Shown here: in pieces, positions 16,561 to 25,800 of the stretch
Layout of the letters: each line of letters opens with the position of its first letter
Position numbering within the stretch: position 1 is the stretch's first letter
Assembly: GCF_001679325.1 (NCBI RefSeq)
Contig: NZ_LZMX01000027.1
Length of the DNA: 64,000 nt
Reading direction: 5' to 3' (one strand)
Origin: Haemophilus_D parainfluenzae_AD
GTDB taxonomy: Bacteria > Pseudomonadota > Gammaproteobacteria > Enterobacterales > Pasteurellaceae
The notes under the pieces: generated by a model
The model's input: only the letters and a program-made list of their open reading frames with translations
What the model was told of the DNA's origin: nothing
Databases searched by the model: none
Made by a program: the position numbers and the translations under genes

Positions 16561-18457
16561 CGCGTTTTCTCTTCAAATTGATGACTGAACATAATGCGCC
16601 AAGTGCCATTAAAATGCCCCCGAGCCATAACCAGCGAATAAGCGGTTTGTAATGTAAACGGAATGTGAATTCGCCCTTGCCTAAGTTATCACCCATCACA
16701 ATATATAAATCGCCCCAAAAGCCAGCATCTAACCCTACTTCACTCATGGTCATGGTGCGAACATCATAGTAGCGGCGTTCCGGTACAATTTCAGCGTAAG
16801 GTTTACCTTGTTTTGACACACTAAAGAAAGCGACTTCGGCGGTAAAGTTTGGTCCAATTTCATTGGAAAAACGATCGTAGTGGAATTCAAATTGACCTAA
16901 TTGTTGGCTTTGTTGTGGCGCGAGTCTAACACCTAATTCACTGCCAAAGTAACTACTCATTACAGCGCCCATTGTGGCAATAGCCACGCCGCAGTGTGCG
17001 AGAATCATCCCGAAATAGGCCAGTCTTACTTTTGCCCAATTTTGCCATAAGGTGACGAATAATACCCAAATAGCGAGGGTAAGTAATATATAAGCGAAGA
17101 AATGGAAACGTAACGCACTGTCATTCTGCAGCGCATTCCAAATCATGCCATAAGCAATTACTGCAGCTGGAATAAGTAATAACAAGCGTTTGAAAAAGTG
17201 TTTCTTATCGGTTTTAAACCAGCCTAAGCAAAGAGTGCCCGCCATGGCAAAAAGCACTAACGTGAGCAATGGCAAGAAAATACTATTAAAGTAAGGCGCG
17301 CCCACAGAAATACTTCCCCAATTCATGGCTTGGAATAGCATTGGATAGAAAGTGCCTAAGAATGTGCTGACGGTTGCCACGGTCAATACGATGTTTAAGC
17401 CTAAAATCGCTCCGGTTTTAGAAATAAGCGGAAATTTGACCGCACTTTCGTTGGTATTTGTGCGTAGCGCAAATAAACTGAGCGAGCCGACAGTCAGTAA
17501 GAAGAAAATGAGTAATAGCACATAACCACGGGAGCTATCTAAAGCAAAGGCGTGAACGGAGGTTAATGCACCTGAACGAACAATAAATGTGCCTAATACA
17601 CTGAATGCAAAAGCGAGTAGGGAAAAGAGTGTTGTCCAGTAGCTAAACATCCCTTGTTTTTCAGTCACCATCAAGCTGTGTAAAAGTGCAAGTCCCAATA
17701 ACCATGGCATAAGCGAGGCATTTTCTACAGGGTCCCAGAACCACCAACCACCCCAGCCTAATTCGTAATATGCCCACCATGCACCGAGCACGATCCCTAA
17801 GGTTAAGAATAACCAAGAAACGAGCACCCAAGCTCGCATAGCACGCGCGATCGCTTGTGCAGAACGATTAAAGATTAAGGCTGAAATGGACATAGCGAAG
17901 TTAACGGCAAAGCCCACATAACCGACATATAAAAGCGGCGGGTGGAAAATTAAGCCAATATCTTGCAGCATTGGGTTGAGATCTCGCCCTTCCGCAGGAG
18001 CTGGGAATGCACGTCCAAATGGATTGGAGTAGAACAAAATGAAAATAGTAAACCCAAGACAAATTAAGCCGAGTAAAGAGAGGGTTTGAGCAGCAAAAGT
18101 GCGGTCATTTTTACGAGAGAAAAAGGCAAAAGCCACTAACCAAAGACTTAATGTGAAAAGCCAAAATAAAATGGAGCCTTCATGTCCGCCCCAGGTGGCG
18201 GCGACTTTGAAAAATGTTGGTAATTGGGAATTAGAATGTGCTGCCACGTATTCCAATGTGAAATCATCTGTCGCAAAAGAGTAGGCGAGAATACCGATGG
18301 ATACGCTTGTAAAAATACCGAAGCAATAGCTTAATCCCCAAGCTGTATTAGTGAGAGTGGGTTTATTTCGCCAAATACCAATTTGCGGCACGATGGAAAG
18401 TAAGAGCGCCGCGGTGGTAGCAAAGAGTAATGAGAGAAATCCGAGTTCGGGAAGCAT
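16553..18457 (-). CDS. nrfE: Haem lyase subunit NrfE (CcmF family)
   Basis: NrfE is the membrane core of the haem lyase that attaches haem to NrfA, including its unusual CxxCK site in relatives. The tryptophan-rich haem-handling WWD motif is clear (YELGWGGWWFWDPVENASLMPW near residues 235-255), and conserved histidines and about 14 membrane segments cover the 634 residues. It begins a leftward operon of four genes. The 147 bases upstream hold the nrfD terminator and an uptake core (18533-18541). Further uptake cores lie in the gene at 17439-17447 and 18097-18105. A housekeeping CcmF paralogue is the alternative, but nrfABCD adjacency favours NrfE. Confidence 0.87.
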   Translation of the reverse strand: MLPELGFLSLLFATTAALLLSIVPQIGIWRNKPTLTNTAWGLSYCFGIFTSVSIGILAYSFATDDFTLEYVAAHSNSQLPTFFKVAATWGGHEGSILFWLFTLSLWLVAFAFFSRKNDRTFAAQTLSLLGLICLGFTIFILFYSNPFGRAFPAPAEGRDLNPMLQDIGLIFHPPLLYVGYVGFAVNFAMSISALIFNRSAQAIARAMRAWVLVSWLFLTLGIVLGAWWAYYELGWGGWWFWDPVENASLMPWLLGLALLHSLMVTEKQGMFSYWTTLFSLLAFAFSVLGTFIVRSGALTSVHAFALDSSRGYVLLLIFFLLTVGSLSLFALRTNTNESAVKFPLISKTGAILGLNIVLTVATVSTFLGTFYPMLFQAMNWGSISVGAPYFNSIFLPLLTLVLFAMAGTLCLGWFKTDKKHFFKRLLLLIPAAVIAYGMIWNALQNDSALRFHFFAYILLTLAIWVLFVTLWQNWAKVRLAYFGMILAHCGVAIATMGAVMSSYFGSELGVRLAPQQSQQLGQFEFHYDRFSNEIGPNFTAEVAFFSVSKQGKPYAEIVPERRYYDVRTMTMSEVGLDAGFWGDLYIVMGDNLGKGEFTFRLHYKPLIRWLWLGGILMALGALCSVINLKRKRDE

Positions 18458-18558
18458 AGTATTCTTCAGTATTAAAGGTTGTATTTTACAAAATGAGGTT
18501 GATTTTAAGCATGAAAAACATACGTAAAATTAACCGCACTTTAGCCTTCTAAATAAAC

Positions 18559-18583
18559 AAAAGGCGTATTGTATACGCCTTTT
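18559..18583 (-). terminator. Intrinsic terminator after nrfD
   Basis: AAAAGGCGTAT and ATACGCCTTTT form an 11-pair stem with a three-base loop, about 20 bases past the nrfD stop on the leftward strand and followed by T-rich sequence. It separates the nrfABCD transcript from nrfE. Confidence 0.85.
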
Positions 18584-18604
18584 GATTAAATAAGAAATTT
18601 ATCC

Positions 18605-19570
18605 TTACGCAACGGTAAGTTGTCCTGCATACAAGATGAAGTAACGTAAGCAGAGAACCCCGATTAAGTCGAAGATTGACACAAGGATAATAAAGTTCTT
18701 GTTGTATTTTAAGCTGTCTTTTGCTGCAAGGTTAGCAAGTAGAGGAATGATGATACCAATTAAGAATACCCCAATCCAGAATACAGCCCCCCAGAAGCCG
18801 GAAAGTGCATTGTGTAATGCAACTACTTTCTGACCGCCACCAAAGTGTAGACCAACAAAGAAGCAGATTAATAAACCAAGTTCAGTTACCATAATTGGCA
18901 CTTCGAATTTGTGAATGAAGTGTGATTCATGGCTATCACCTTTTAATTTACCTGCGATAAGGATAAATAAGAAGGTTGCAGCGATACCGGAAGAGGTACC
19001 TGAAGCCAAGAATAACGCTGGTAGAACAGGGTTATTTAACATTGGGTAACTGATCAATGCTGATAGTAAGAAACCGGTATAAGCCCCTAGCACAGCGGCT
19101 AAGATGAAGAGAATGATTTCTACAGGACCAGTTAAACGTTCTAATACATTGATAATTTTACCGACAAAACCAAGTTTTGGCATAAAACGTTGGATAAGTG
19201 CCATGATATCTTCTTTGAAGATAACGGCACACCAACATACCAAGAACAGCATATAAACTTGGAATAACATTACCCCCATAGACATTACAGAGTTGAATTG
19301 ATAGTTAAACATCAATTTCCAGAATGTCCAAGGACGTGCCAAGTGGAAAATTAATAGGGTTAAACCAATTAATGTTGGCACAGAACCTAAAACGGCGGCT
19401 GCTCGGATAATCCAGTTTTTGCTTGGATTTTCTAATTTGTTACTACGTTTATAAGCAATCGCTAATTGTACCGCACCGGAAGAAATACCAAGTAAGAACA
19501 AATAGATAGCGATTGTTGAATCCCACACCAAATTAGGTGTGTGAAACGGAACAGGATAATCTAATGTCAT
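18605..19570 (-). CDS. nrfD: Nitrite reductase membrane subunit NrfD
   Basis: NrfD is the integral membrane subunit that oxidises menaquinol and passes electrons to the iron-sulfur protein NrfC. The 321 residues contain eight to nine hydrophobic segments, as in the NrfD/PsrC family, with the opening PNLVWDSTIAIYLFLLGISSGAVQ typical of it. It overlaps nrfC by four bases and ends the nrfABCD operon before a strong terminator. Confidence 0.92.
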   Translation of the reverse strand: MTLDYPVPFHTPNLVWDSTIAIYLFLLGISSGAVQLAIAYKRSNKLENPSKNWIIRAAAVLGSVPTLIGLTLLIFHLARPWTFWKLMFNYQFNSVMSMGVMLFQVYMLFLVCWCAVIFKEDIMALIQRFMPKLGFVGKIINVLERLTGPVEIILFILAAVLGAYTGFLLSALISYPMLNNPVLPALFLASGTSSGIAATFLFILIAGKLKGDSHESHFIHKFEVPIMVTELGLLICFFVGLHFGGGQKVVALHNALSGFWGAVFWIGVFLIGIIIPLLANLAAKDSLKYNKNFIILVSIFDLIGVLCLRYFILYAGQLTVA

Positions 19571-20244
19571 CTTCTTGGCTCCCCGTGTTGGAATGGAATA
19601 TGGTAAAGATTTGGTTGAGTACCTAATTCCACTTTAGTGCGATAAACCGGATTTTCTTTCACTTTGCGGGAAACTGCACTGCTTGGATCATTCATATCAC
19701 CAAAGGTTAATGCTTTGGTTGGACAAGCTTCTACGCAAGCAGGTTGTTTGCCAGCTGCTAAGTTTGTATCGCGACAGAAGTTACATTTATCCGCAGTACG
19801 GTGTACTGGATGAATGAAACGTACGCGGTAAGGACAAACTGCAACACAGTATTGGCAACCTACACAAAGATCTTTATGCACATCTACGATACCTGTTTCA
19901 GGATCAATAAATGATGCACCGGTTGGACAAACTGCCACGCAAGGGGCGTTTGTACAGTGTTGGCAAGATTGACGGAAAAACTCGTATTCTTGATTTGGGA
20001 ATTCGCCGTAAGGTTCACTACGGAGAATTTCCAAACGTGAAACGCCTTCAGGAACGTGGTTTGTTTCACGACAAGCATCCATACAAGCGGTACAGCCGAT
20101 ACAAGCTGTTTCGTCGTGTACCATTGCATAGCGTTTCGGTTTATCCGCCTTTTCCTCTTTCGCTAAAGAGGTAACTGATGTCCCCGTCATAAGGATTAAT
20201 GCCCCCATGCCGGAAACAAAGTTTCGGCGTGAACAAGCTGTCAT
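19567..20244 (-). CDS. nrfC: Nitrite reductase iron-sulfur subunit NrfC
   Basis: A periplasmic ferredoxin-like protein carrying electrons from NrfD to the haem proteins. The N-terminus has a twin-arginine export signal (SRRNFVSGMGALILM). Four cysteine clusters for 4Fe-4S centres follow: CIGCTACMDAC, CQHCTNAPCVAVCP, CVGCQYCVAVCP and CNFC with CVEACP. At 225 residues it matches E. coli NrfC. Its start shares one base with the nrfB stop and its end overlaps nrfD, so translation is coupled. Confidence 0.95.
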   Translation of the reverse strand: MTACSRRNFVSGMGALILMTGTSVTSLAKEEKADKPKRYAMVHDETACIGCTACMDACRETNHVPEGVSRLEILRSEPYGEFPNQEYEFFRQSCQHCTNAPCVAVCPTGASFIDPETGIVDVHKDLCVGCQYCVAVCPYRVRFIHPVHRTADKCNFCRDTNLAAGKQPACVEACPTKALTFGDMNDPSSAVSRKVKENPVYRTKVELGTQPNLYHIPFQHGEPRR

Positions 20245-20909
20245 TATTTATCCTTTTGTTCGGTTGATTGCGTTTGTGATTGTGCGTCTTTTGCCGCTTT
20301 GCGTTTTTGTTGTTCGCCGTGGCAATCTACACAAAGTTTCACACGATTTTTCGGTTGAATACCTTTCATCGCATCATCTTTCGGGTGTAATGTGTGGCAG
20401 CTTGCACAAGGCAATTTCATTGCGTGAACATCGTGCGCCCAAAGTTTTTCACGAAGTTTTGCAGGTTGGTGACAAGCAAAACAAACTTGGTTTTGTTCTT
20501 GCGCGGTATACATTGGTTTTTTATCACCAAAGATATCGCCATCAAAACGCATCACATCTTTTGCACCACGACGGTGATCTTCCGAAATATTACCGTGACA
20601 GTTTACACAGTTAATTGGTTTACCTGTGTTAGGGCTTTTTTGATTTAAGTGTGCGCCGTGGAATTTACCAAAGTGTAATTCACCACCAGATTGATCTAAA
20701 GTTTGGTTTTTATCAACTTGGTCAAATTTGTGACATTTTGCACAATATTGGTTTGGATCACGTTGGTTATCCAATTGTGGCTCATAAGTGAGTTGAGAGG
20801 CAGGTGTTTTTGCCATCTCTTCCGCACTAGCAGCCATTGGCATTGCCACAAGCATTGCAAGCAATGCAAGGGATTTTGCCGATTTGCTGATTAAAGAAGT
20901 TAAATTCAT
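20244..20909 (-). CDS. nrfB: Pentahaem cytochrome NrfB
   Basis: NrfB is the periplasmic electron donor to NrfA. After a signal peptide (cleavage likely after AMPMAASA near residue 28), five haem-binding sites are visible: CAKCH, CVNCH, CFACH, CASCH and CVDCH, the number known for E. coli NrfB. The last 20 residues are lysine- and glutamine-rich and probably disordered. It follows nrfA after a 72-base gap that contains an inverted pair of uptake sequences; within nrfBCD the spacing is tight. Confidence 0.94.
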   Translation of the reverse strand: MNLTSLISKSAKSLALLAMLVAMPMAASAEEMAKTPASQLTYEPQLDNQRDPNQYCAKCHKFDQVDKNQTLDQSGGELHFGKFHGAHLNQKSPNTGKPINCVNCHGNISEDHRRGAKDVMRFDGDIFGDKKPMYTAQEQNQVCFACHQPAKLREKLWAHDVHAMKLPCASCHTLHPKDDAMKGIQPKNRVKLCVDCHGEQQKRKAAKDAQSQTQSTEQKDK

Positions 20910-20940
20910 TCTGATTACCTCAAATATATGGTTAAAAATG

Positions 20941-20974
20941 ACCGCACTTCGACACTTTAGTTACAAAGTGCGGT
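20941..20974 (-). terminator. Inverted uptake-sequence pair between nrfA and nrfB
   Basis: ACCGCACTT (20941-20949) and AAGTGCGGT (20966-20974) face each other across a 16-base loop. On the transcribed strand the hairpin is followed by CATTTTT. It lies inside the nrf operon, so it may partly terminate or protect the nrfA message and make NrfA more abundant than NrfBCD. The structure is seen; the effect is inferred. Confidence 0.65.
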
Positions 20975-20981
20975 TCTTTTT

Positions 20982-22505
20982 TTATTGTTTTGTTGCGGTA
21001 TCTTCAGCTAATTTGCCATTGGCTTTCGCTTCTTTTACCCATTGAGGTACAACAGTTTCTAAGAATTCTTTTTTCGCTTTACGTTCTTTCTCGATATCAA
21101 TACCCATTACTTTCCATGCTTTATCAGCTGTAGAAATATCTGGTACTTCAACCGGAGTTTTCACGCCATGTTTAGTTAAGATTGCTGCAAGTTTAGCACG
21201 CGCATCCGCTGCTTTATCTAAACCAGAACCTAATACGCGAAGCATTACATCAGGTGCGTGCATGTGACCACCGTGGCTTGCTGCAGAGTAGTCCCAACGC
21301 CATTGTGCGTGACGGATATCCATTAAAGCAGGTTCCATTTCTTCTTTAGTTGCACCTGCATCCCATGCCGCTTTCGCTTCAAAGTGAGCACGAACAACTT
21401 GATCTTCCAAACGACCCATTACATCTTTCACTTCTTTTTTACGTGAAGCGACGATGTCTTTAAGTTTTTCTTTGCTTTGATCGTGACAGTTTGCACAAGT
21501 GCTATCAAATGCATCGAATGGGTTTTGGATTTGGTGGTCAGTGTAAACTTTACCGTCTTTACCTTGTACTTTAGGCATGTGACAGTCGATACAAGTTACG
21601 CCGTTTTTACCGTGCATACCTAAAGACCAAATTTCAAAGTCAGGGTGTTGCGCTTTTAACATTGGTGCTTTAGAAAGAGAGTGAGTCCAGTCACTGAAAC
21701 CGATATCATCGTAGTATTTTTCGATGTCATCAACAGTTTGGCCGTTGTTCCAAGGGAAGGTTACTTGTTTTAAGTCGCCTGCGAAGTAGTATTCAACGTG
21801 GCAGTTTGCACAGATTTCAGCGCGTTTTTCAGTGCGAGCTGCTGTGTTAAAGCTTAAATTCGGTTGCTCTTTACCTTCAGCTTTCGCTTTTGCTTGAAGT
21901 GCAGTGTTTAAGTGATCCAATGCACGAAGAACGTGTGGACGAGCAATACGTAATGCAGGTTTGCCTTCTGCAAAGTCTTTTGAAGTGGTGTCGTGACAGT
22001 CAGCACAACCGATTGAGTTTACAATTTCTGCGCCGCCTTTAGCCCATTTAGCACCAAAGTAACCATCTTCACCCCATTCTGCAATTAAACGAGGAACGTC
22101 TGGACCTTTACAAGTCCAACATGCCATTGGTTGAGGGCCATCATTTGCATTTTTGGGCGCACCAGTACGTAAAATATTACGTACATCTTCTACTGCATAA
22201 ACGTGACCACGAGGTGCGTTATATTCTTTTGCGAAAGAATAGCCCCCCCATAACACGATTAAACGAGGATCTTGTTCATTAGCATAGATGATTTTGTCGC
22301 CTTTTTCAGTCGCTTTCCACGAATTGAATTGGCTAGGATATTTCTCAGCAAATTTTTCATTCACTGCTTCGATTTTTAAATTAGGGTTTGGTGCTTCCAC
22401 AGGTTGTTCAACAGGCTTGTATACCATTTCAGCCATCGCTGAATTATATACACCTAAAGCTGCGAAAGAAGTCGCCAAAACGAGGCTTTTTCTCAATGCG
22501 TTCAC
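20982..22505 (-). CDS. nrfA: Ammonia-forming cytochrome c nitrite reductase NrfA
   Basis: NrfA reduces nitrite to ammonium by six electrons in the periplasm. It has the active-site haem motif CWTCK near residue 129 (E. coli has CWSCK) and four CxxCH sites (CADCH, CANCH, CIDCH, CANCH). I choose the GTG at 22505 as start (VNALRKSLVL, 507 residues), because GGAG lies eight bases upstream and it begins a normal signal peptide cleaved near SAMA. An in-frame ATG at 22541 would add 12 hydrophobic residues with no ribosome site. The promoter region contains FNR-like and NarP-like sites. nrfB, nrfC and nrfD follow as its electron chain. Confidence 0.95.
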   Translation of the reverse strand: MNALRKSLVLATSFAALGVYNSAMAEMVYKPVEQPVEAPNPNLKIEAVNEKFAEKYPSQFNSWKATEKGDKIIYANEQDPRLIVLWGGYSFAKEYNAPRGHVYAVEDVRNILRTGAPKNANDGPQPMACWTCKGPDVPRLIAEWGEDGYFGAKWAKGGAEIVNSIGCADCHDTTSKDFAEGKPALRIARPHVLRALDHLNTALQAKAKAEGKEQPNLSFNTAARTEKRAEICANCHVEYYFAGDLKQVTFPWNNGQTVDDIEKYYDDIGFSDWTHSLSKAPMLKAQHPDFEIWSLGMHGKNGVTCIDCHMPKVQGKDGKVYTDHQIQNPFDAFDSTCANCHDQSKEKLKDIVASRKKEVKDVMGRLEDQVVRAHFEAKAAWDAGATKEEMEPALMDIRHAQWRWDYSAASHGGHMHAPDVMLRVLGSGLDKAADARAKLAAILTKHGVKTPVEVPDISTADKAWKVMGIDIEKERKAKKEFLETVVPQWVKEAKANGKLAEDTATKQ

Positions 22506-22629
22506 GATAATCACTCCATTAGGAAAGAATAAAAAAAACAATTTAAAATGCGAACAATTCCTATTAAGCTTTTGAATTCACTCATAAAAATGGCTCAACG
22601 CAAGCATAAGATACCAAAAAGTAGTAGTT

Positions 22630-22635
22630 TTTATA
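22630..22635 (-). promoter_or_regulatory. Likely -10 element of the nrfA promoter
   Basis: On the leftward strand TATAAA lies about 28 bases downstream of the centre of the FNR-like site, which is the spacing expected for activation from near -41.5. The start of transcription would be near 22622, leaving a leader of about 115 bases. Confidence 0.6.
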
Positions 22636-22653
22636 CGGTTTTTTTTCAAAAAT

Positions 22654-22667
22654 TTGAGGTTGATCAA
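22654..22667 (-). promoter_or_regulatory. FNR-like site of the nrfA promoter
   Basis: TTGAG-GTTG-ATCAA matches the FNR consensus TTGAT-N4-ATCAA at nine of ten positions. It lies upstream of the TATAAA element at class II spacing, so anaerobic activation of nrfABCD is the natural reading. Confidence 0.75.
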
Positions 22668-22682
22668 CATTTCCAAATAAAA

Positions 22683-22698
22683 TACCTCTAAAGGGGTA
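22683..22698. promoter_or_regulatory. NarP/NarL 7-2-7 site of the nrfA promoter
   Basis: TACCTCT-AA-AGGGGTA is a perfect 7-2-7 inverted pair for the NarL/NarP heptamer TACYYMT. Its centre is 30 bases upstream of the FNR-like site, close to the geometry of the E. coli nrfA promoter (about 33 bases between centres). Nitrite or nitrate induction through NarP is likely. Confidence 0.8.
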
Positions 22699-22748
22699 TG
22701 TTTTGATGTGGGGGAGAATTTTTTGTTTAATTATTACCTAACGATGTC

Positions 22749-22776
22749 TTGCTCTTAAGTTTAATTACCTTATAAT
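22749..22776 (+). promoter_or_regulatory. Promoter of the autotransporter adhesin gene
   Basis: TTGCTC (22749-22754) and TATAAT (22771-22776) are spaced by 16 bases. Transcription should start near 22783, about 70 bases before the ATG. No simple-sequence repeat tract is present here, so there is no sign of slippage-based phase variation. The rest of the 347-base nrfA-adhesin gap holds the nrfA control sites. Confidence 0.65.
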
Positions 22777-22851
22777 ACGGACGTTTATTTTTTGTTGAAA
22801 ATTTATATATGTATTCAATTTCCTCCTTTAACTTTATATTGGTGATTTTTT

Positions 22852-25800
22852 ATGAACAAAGTATTTAAAATTATTTGGAATAATGTAACTCAATCTTTTG
22901 TAGTGGTTTCTGAACTCGCAAGGAATAGAGGAAAACTCAGTTCAGAAATGAAAAAGTCAAACGTGGTAAACCTTTTTAAATTATCCATTTTTACCATGTG
23001 TATGATGGGGGGCGCTTCCCAAGTACAAGCTAGATTTGTTGCTGGAGGCGTGGTCGATAGTAATGTTCATTCTACTGGCATTGCTATTGGTGATAGTAAT
23101 TCAACTGCAACGAGCTATGATACTATCACAGTAGGAAACAGTGCTAAAAACCCGTATATAAATGGTATTGCAATTGGTAAGGGTGCCGGTACTCTAGGTT
23201 CGACCGCTGGAAACTATAATATTCTTATTGGTGCTGGAGCGCAGGTTGGACAAGATGATCGTCGAGTCAATCAGTCTATTGCGATTGGTTCTTCTGGTGG
23301 GAGTATAACTCCTGGAAGTCGAATCTTAAGTGCTTGGGCTAAGGGCGATCAATCAATCTCTATTGGGGGAAACACTCGAGCAGATGGTAATTCCTCAGTT
23401 GCTATTGGTGGTGACGATCTTGATCAGGCCGGTTCGAAAAGATATGTGGGGGCTGATAAATTTATAGATTATAACGACACTGGTGTGAAAACTGGAGAGT
23501 ATGATCTAAATAATAAAACCCTTCGAGAAATCTATAATCGAATGACAGGGGATACTATGAATGCCTTCTCATATAAGGATACAGTATCTGGTGAAGCGTC
23601 TGTTGCACTCGGTGTTCAATCTGAAGCGACAGCTGATTTATCTACTGCATTGGGGACTAAATCTAAAGCTACAGCATTTGGTTCAGTAGCTCTTGGCGTA
23701 GGAGCTAAAGCTAATAAGCTCAATTCCGTTGCTATCGGTACGGCTTCTGTCACTGACAACGTAGGAAGAGCCTATGCGACTCGTACTATTTTAGGTGAAA
23801 CTTATAAGTGGGCTGGTGGAGCAACCGTTGATGCCGGTGATGTAGTTTCTTTTGGTTCAAAAGGCTATGAGCGTCAGTTAATTAACGTTGCGCCAGGTGA
23901 CATATCTTCAAATTCTACTGATGCAATTAATGGTTCTCAATTGTATGGAGTTCTCAGTTCATTAGAAAAAATTCGTTATTTTTCTGTGAAGTCTAGTGTA
24001 GCACAAAACCGCAATAATGATGGGGCGAGTGCAGCAGATGCGATTGCGATTGGACCTAATGCAAGTTCAACAGCTGATCGTGGCATTGCTGTGGGTTTAA
24101 ATTCACAAGCCAGCCAACCTAATGCTATTTCATTAGGGTGGAATGCTAAAACCTCAGCAGTAAACTCAATAGCTTTAGGTACTAATGCTAATGCTTCGGG
24201 GATAAACGCATTAGCTTTTGGTACTAACGCGATTGGTAGCAGAGACAATACTATTGCGATGGGTGGTGCAAGTAGTGCTAGTGGTGATTCCTCTATGGCA
24301 TTTGGTTTAAGTTCAAATGCATCAGGCGGACATTCTATTGCAATAGGGGAACAGTCTAATGCTGCTGTAGAACATTCTGTTGCTTTAGGTTCTCATTCTC
24401 AAGCAGGAGCAAATGCATTTGATGCAACATCTTCAACTGCGACATTTAAAGATGCTGCCGGTGCGGATACAACGATTAGATTTGCGGCAAACTCATCTAC
24501 GTTAAAGGGAGCTTTTTCTGTTGGTAAGACCGGAGAAGAGCGCCAAATCCATAATGTAGCAGCAGGGCGTCTTTCATCTACGTCAACGGATGCTGTAAAC
24601 GGTTCTCAACTTTACACGGTACTAAACAACAGTGGTTTTAATGTATTAGAAAATAATGCTTCTAAAGCGAGAATTAACAATAATAATGTAGTTAATTTTA
24701 AAAATGGCGCACAAACAACCGCAGTTGTAACGAAAACAGCAAATGGAACGGATGTGACGTTTAATGTAAATACGACGACAATTTCTTCTGATGCACAAAG
24801 TAATGCGTCTACTCCAAATAGAAATGCGATTGCAAATGCTGGTGATGTTGTAGATGCAATTAATAGTGTACGTAATAAACCAATTACATTTACAGGTAAT
24901 ACTGGAAGTACTACGAAAAAATTAGGTGATTCACTCGCTATCAAAGGTGATGGTACAGATATCACGAGTGCTGCAGATACAGATAATATTGTATTTAGAT
25001 TAAATAAATCTAATACGGTTGTTGCCGGCGATAATAAAGTTGTTACGGGTGATGCAGTAAATACAGCAATTAATGCGATTAACTTAAATACCGCAGGCAA
25101 TTCTGGTACTGGCTCAGTGAATCTAGCTACCCAGAGTTTAAATATTACTGGTACAAATGGTTTGCAAACAGAAGCTAAAGCAAATGGCATTGAAGTAAAA
25201 ATTGATACTGCAACGAAAAATAAAATTGATAATGCCGCAAATCAAAGCCTAGATAATATTAACCCTGATGGCAAAAATGTGATTAAAGGTTTGGTTGATA
25301 TTGAACATGGCAAGAATACGACCGCAAGTAGCCGAGATGTGAATGGAGTAAAAACCTTCAAAGTGGATGTGAATACAACCACGATTTCTGCTGGTAACGA
25401 TGGACAAGTTAATACACCAGCTAACGGGGATGCTCCAGTGACAGCAACTTCTGTTGCAGAAGCAATCAATAATACTTATTGGAATGTCGTTGCAAATGAC
25501 AATACCAAAGAAGCTGTTAAGGCTGGCAATACTGTTAAATTTATTGATGGTAAAAATATATCTATTTCTCAAAATGGTAAGGATTTTACTATTGCAACAA
25601 GTAATAAGGTAAGTTTTGACCATGTTGATGTTGGTCCTATTTCAATCGATAAAGATGTAGGGGTTAATGCTGGTGATAAGAAAATCACCAATGTAGCAAA
25701 TGGAACAGCTTCAAGTGATGCAGTCAATGTTTCTCAGTTAAATGCAGCTAAAACAGAAGTTAAGGCGGGTAAAAATACAAGTGTTACGTCAGAAACCGGT

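Noticed and set aside
20207..20894. Rightward ORFs opposite nrfB and nrfC
   Set aside because: They are antisense to well-defined cysteine-rich nrf genes and have no ribosome site or recognisable domain.
22506..22851. Phase-variable repeat tract upstream of the adhesin
   Set aside because: No mono-, di- or tetranucleotide run long enough for slippage is present; the gap is filled by promoter elements.
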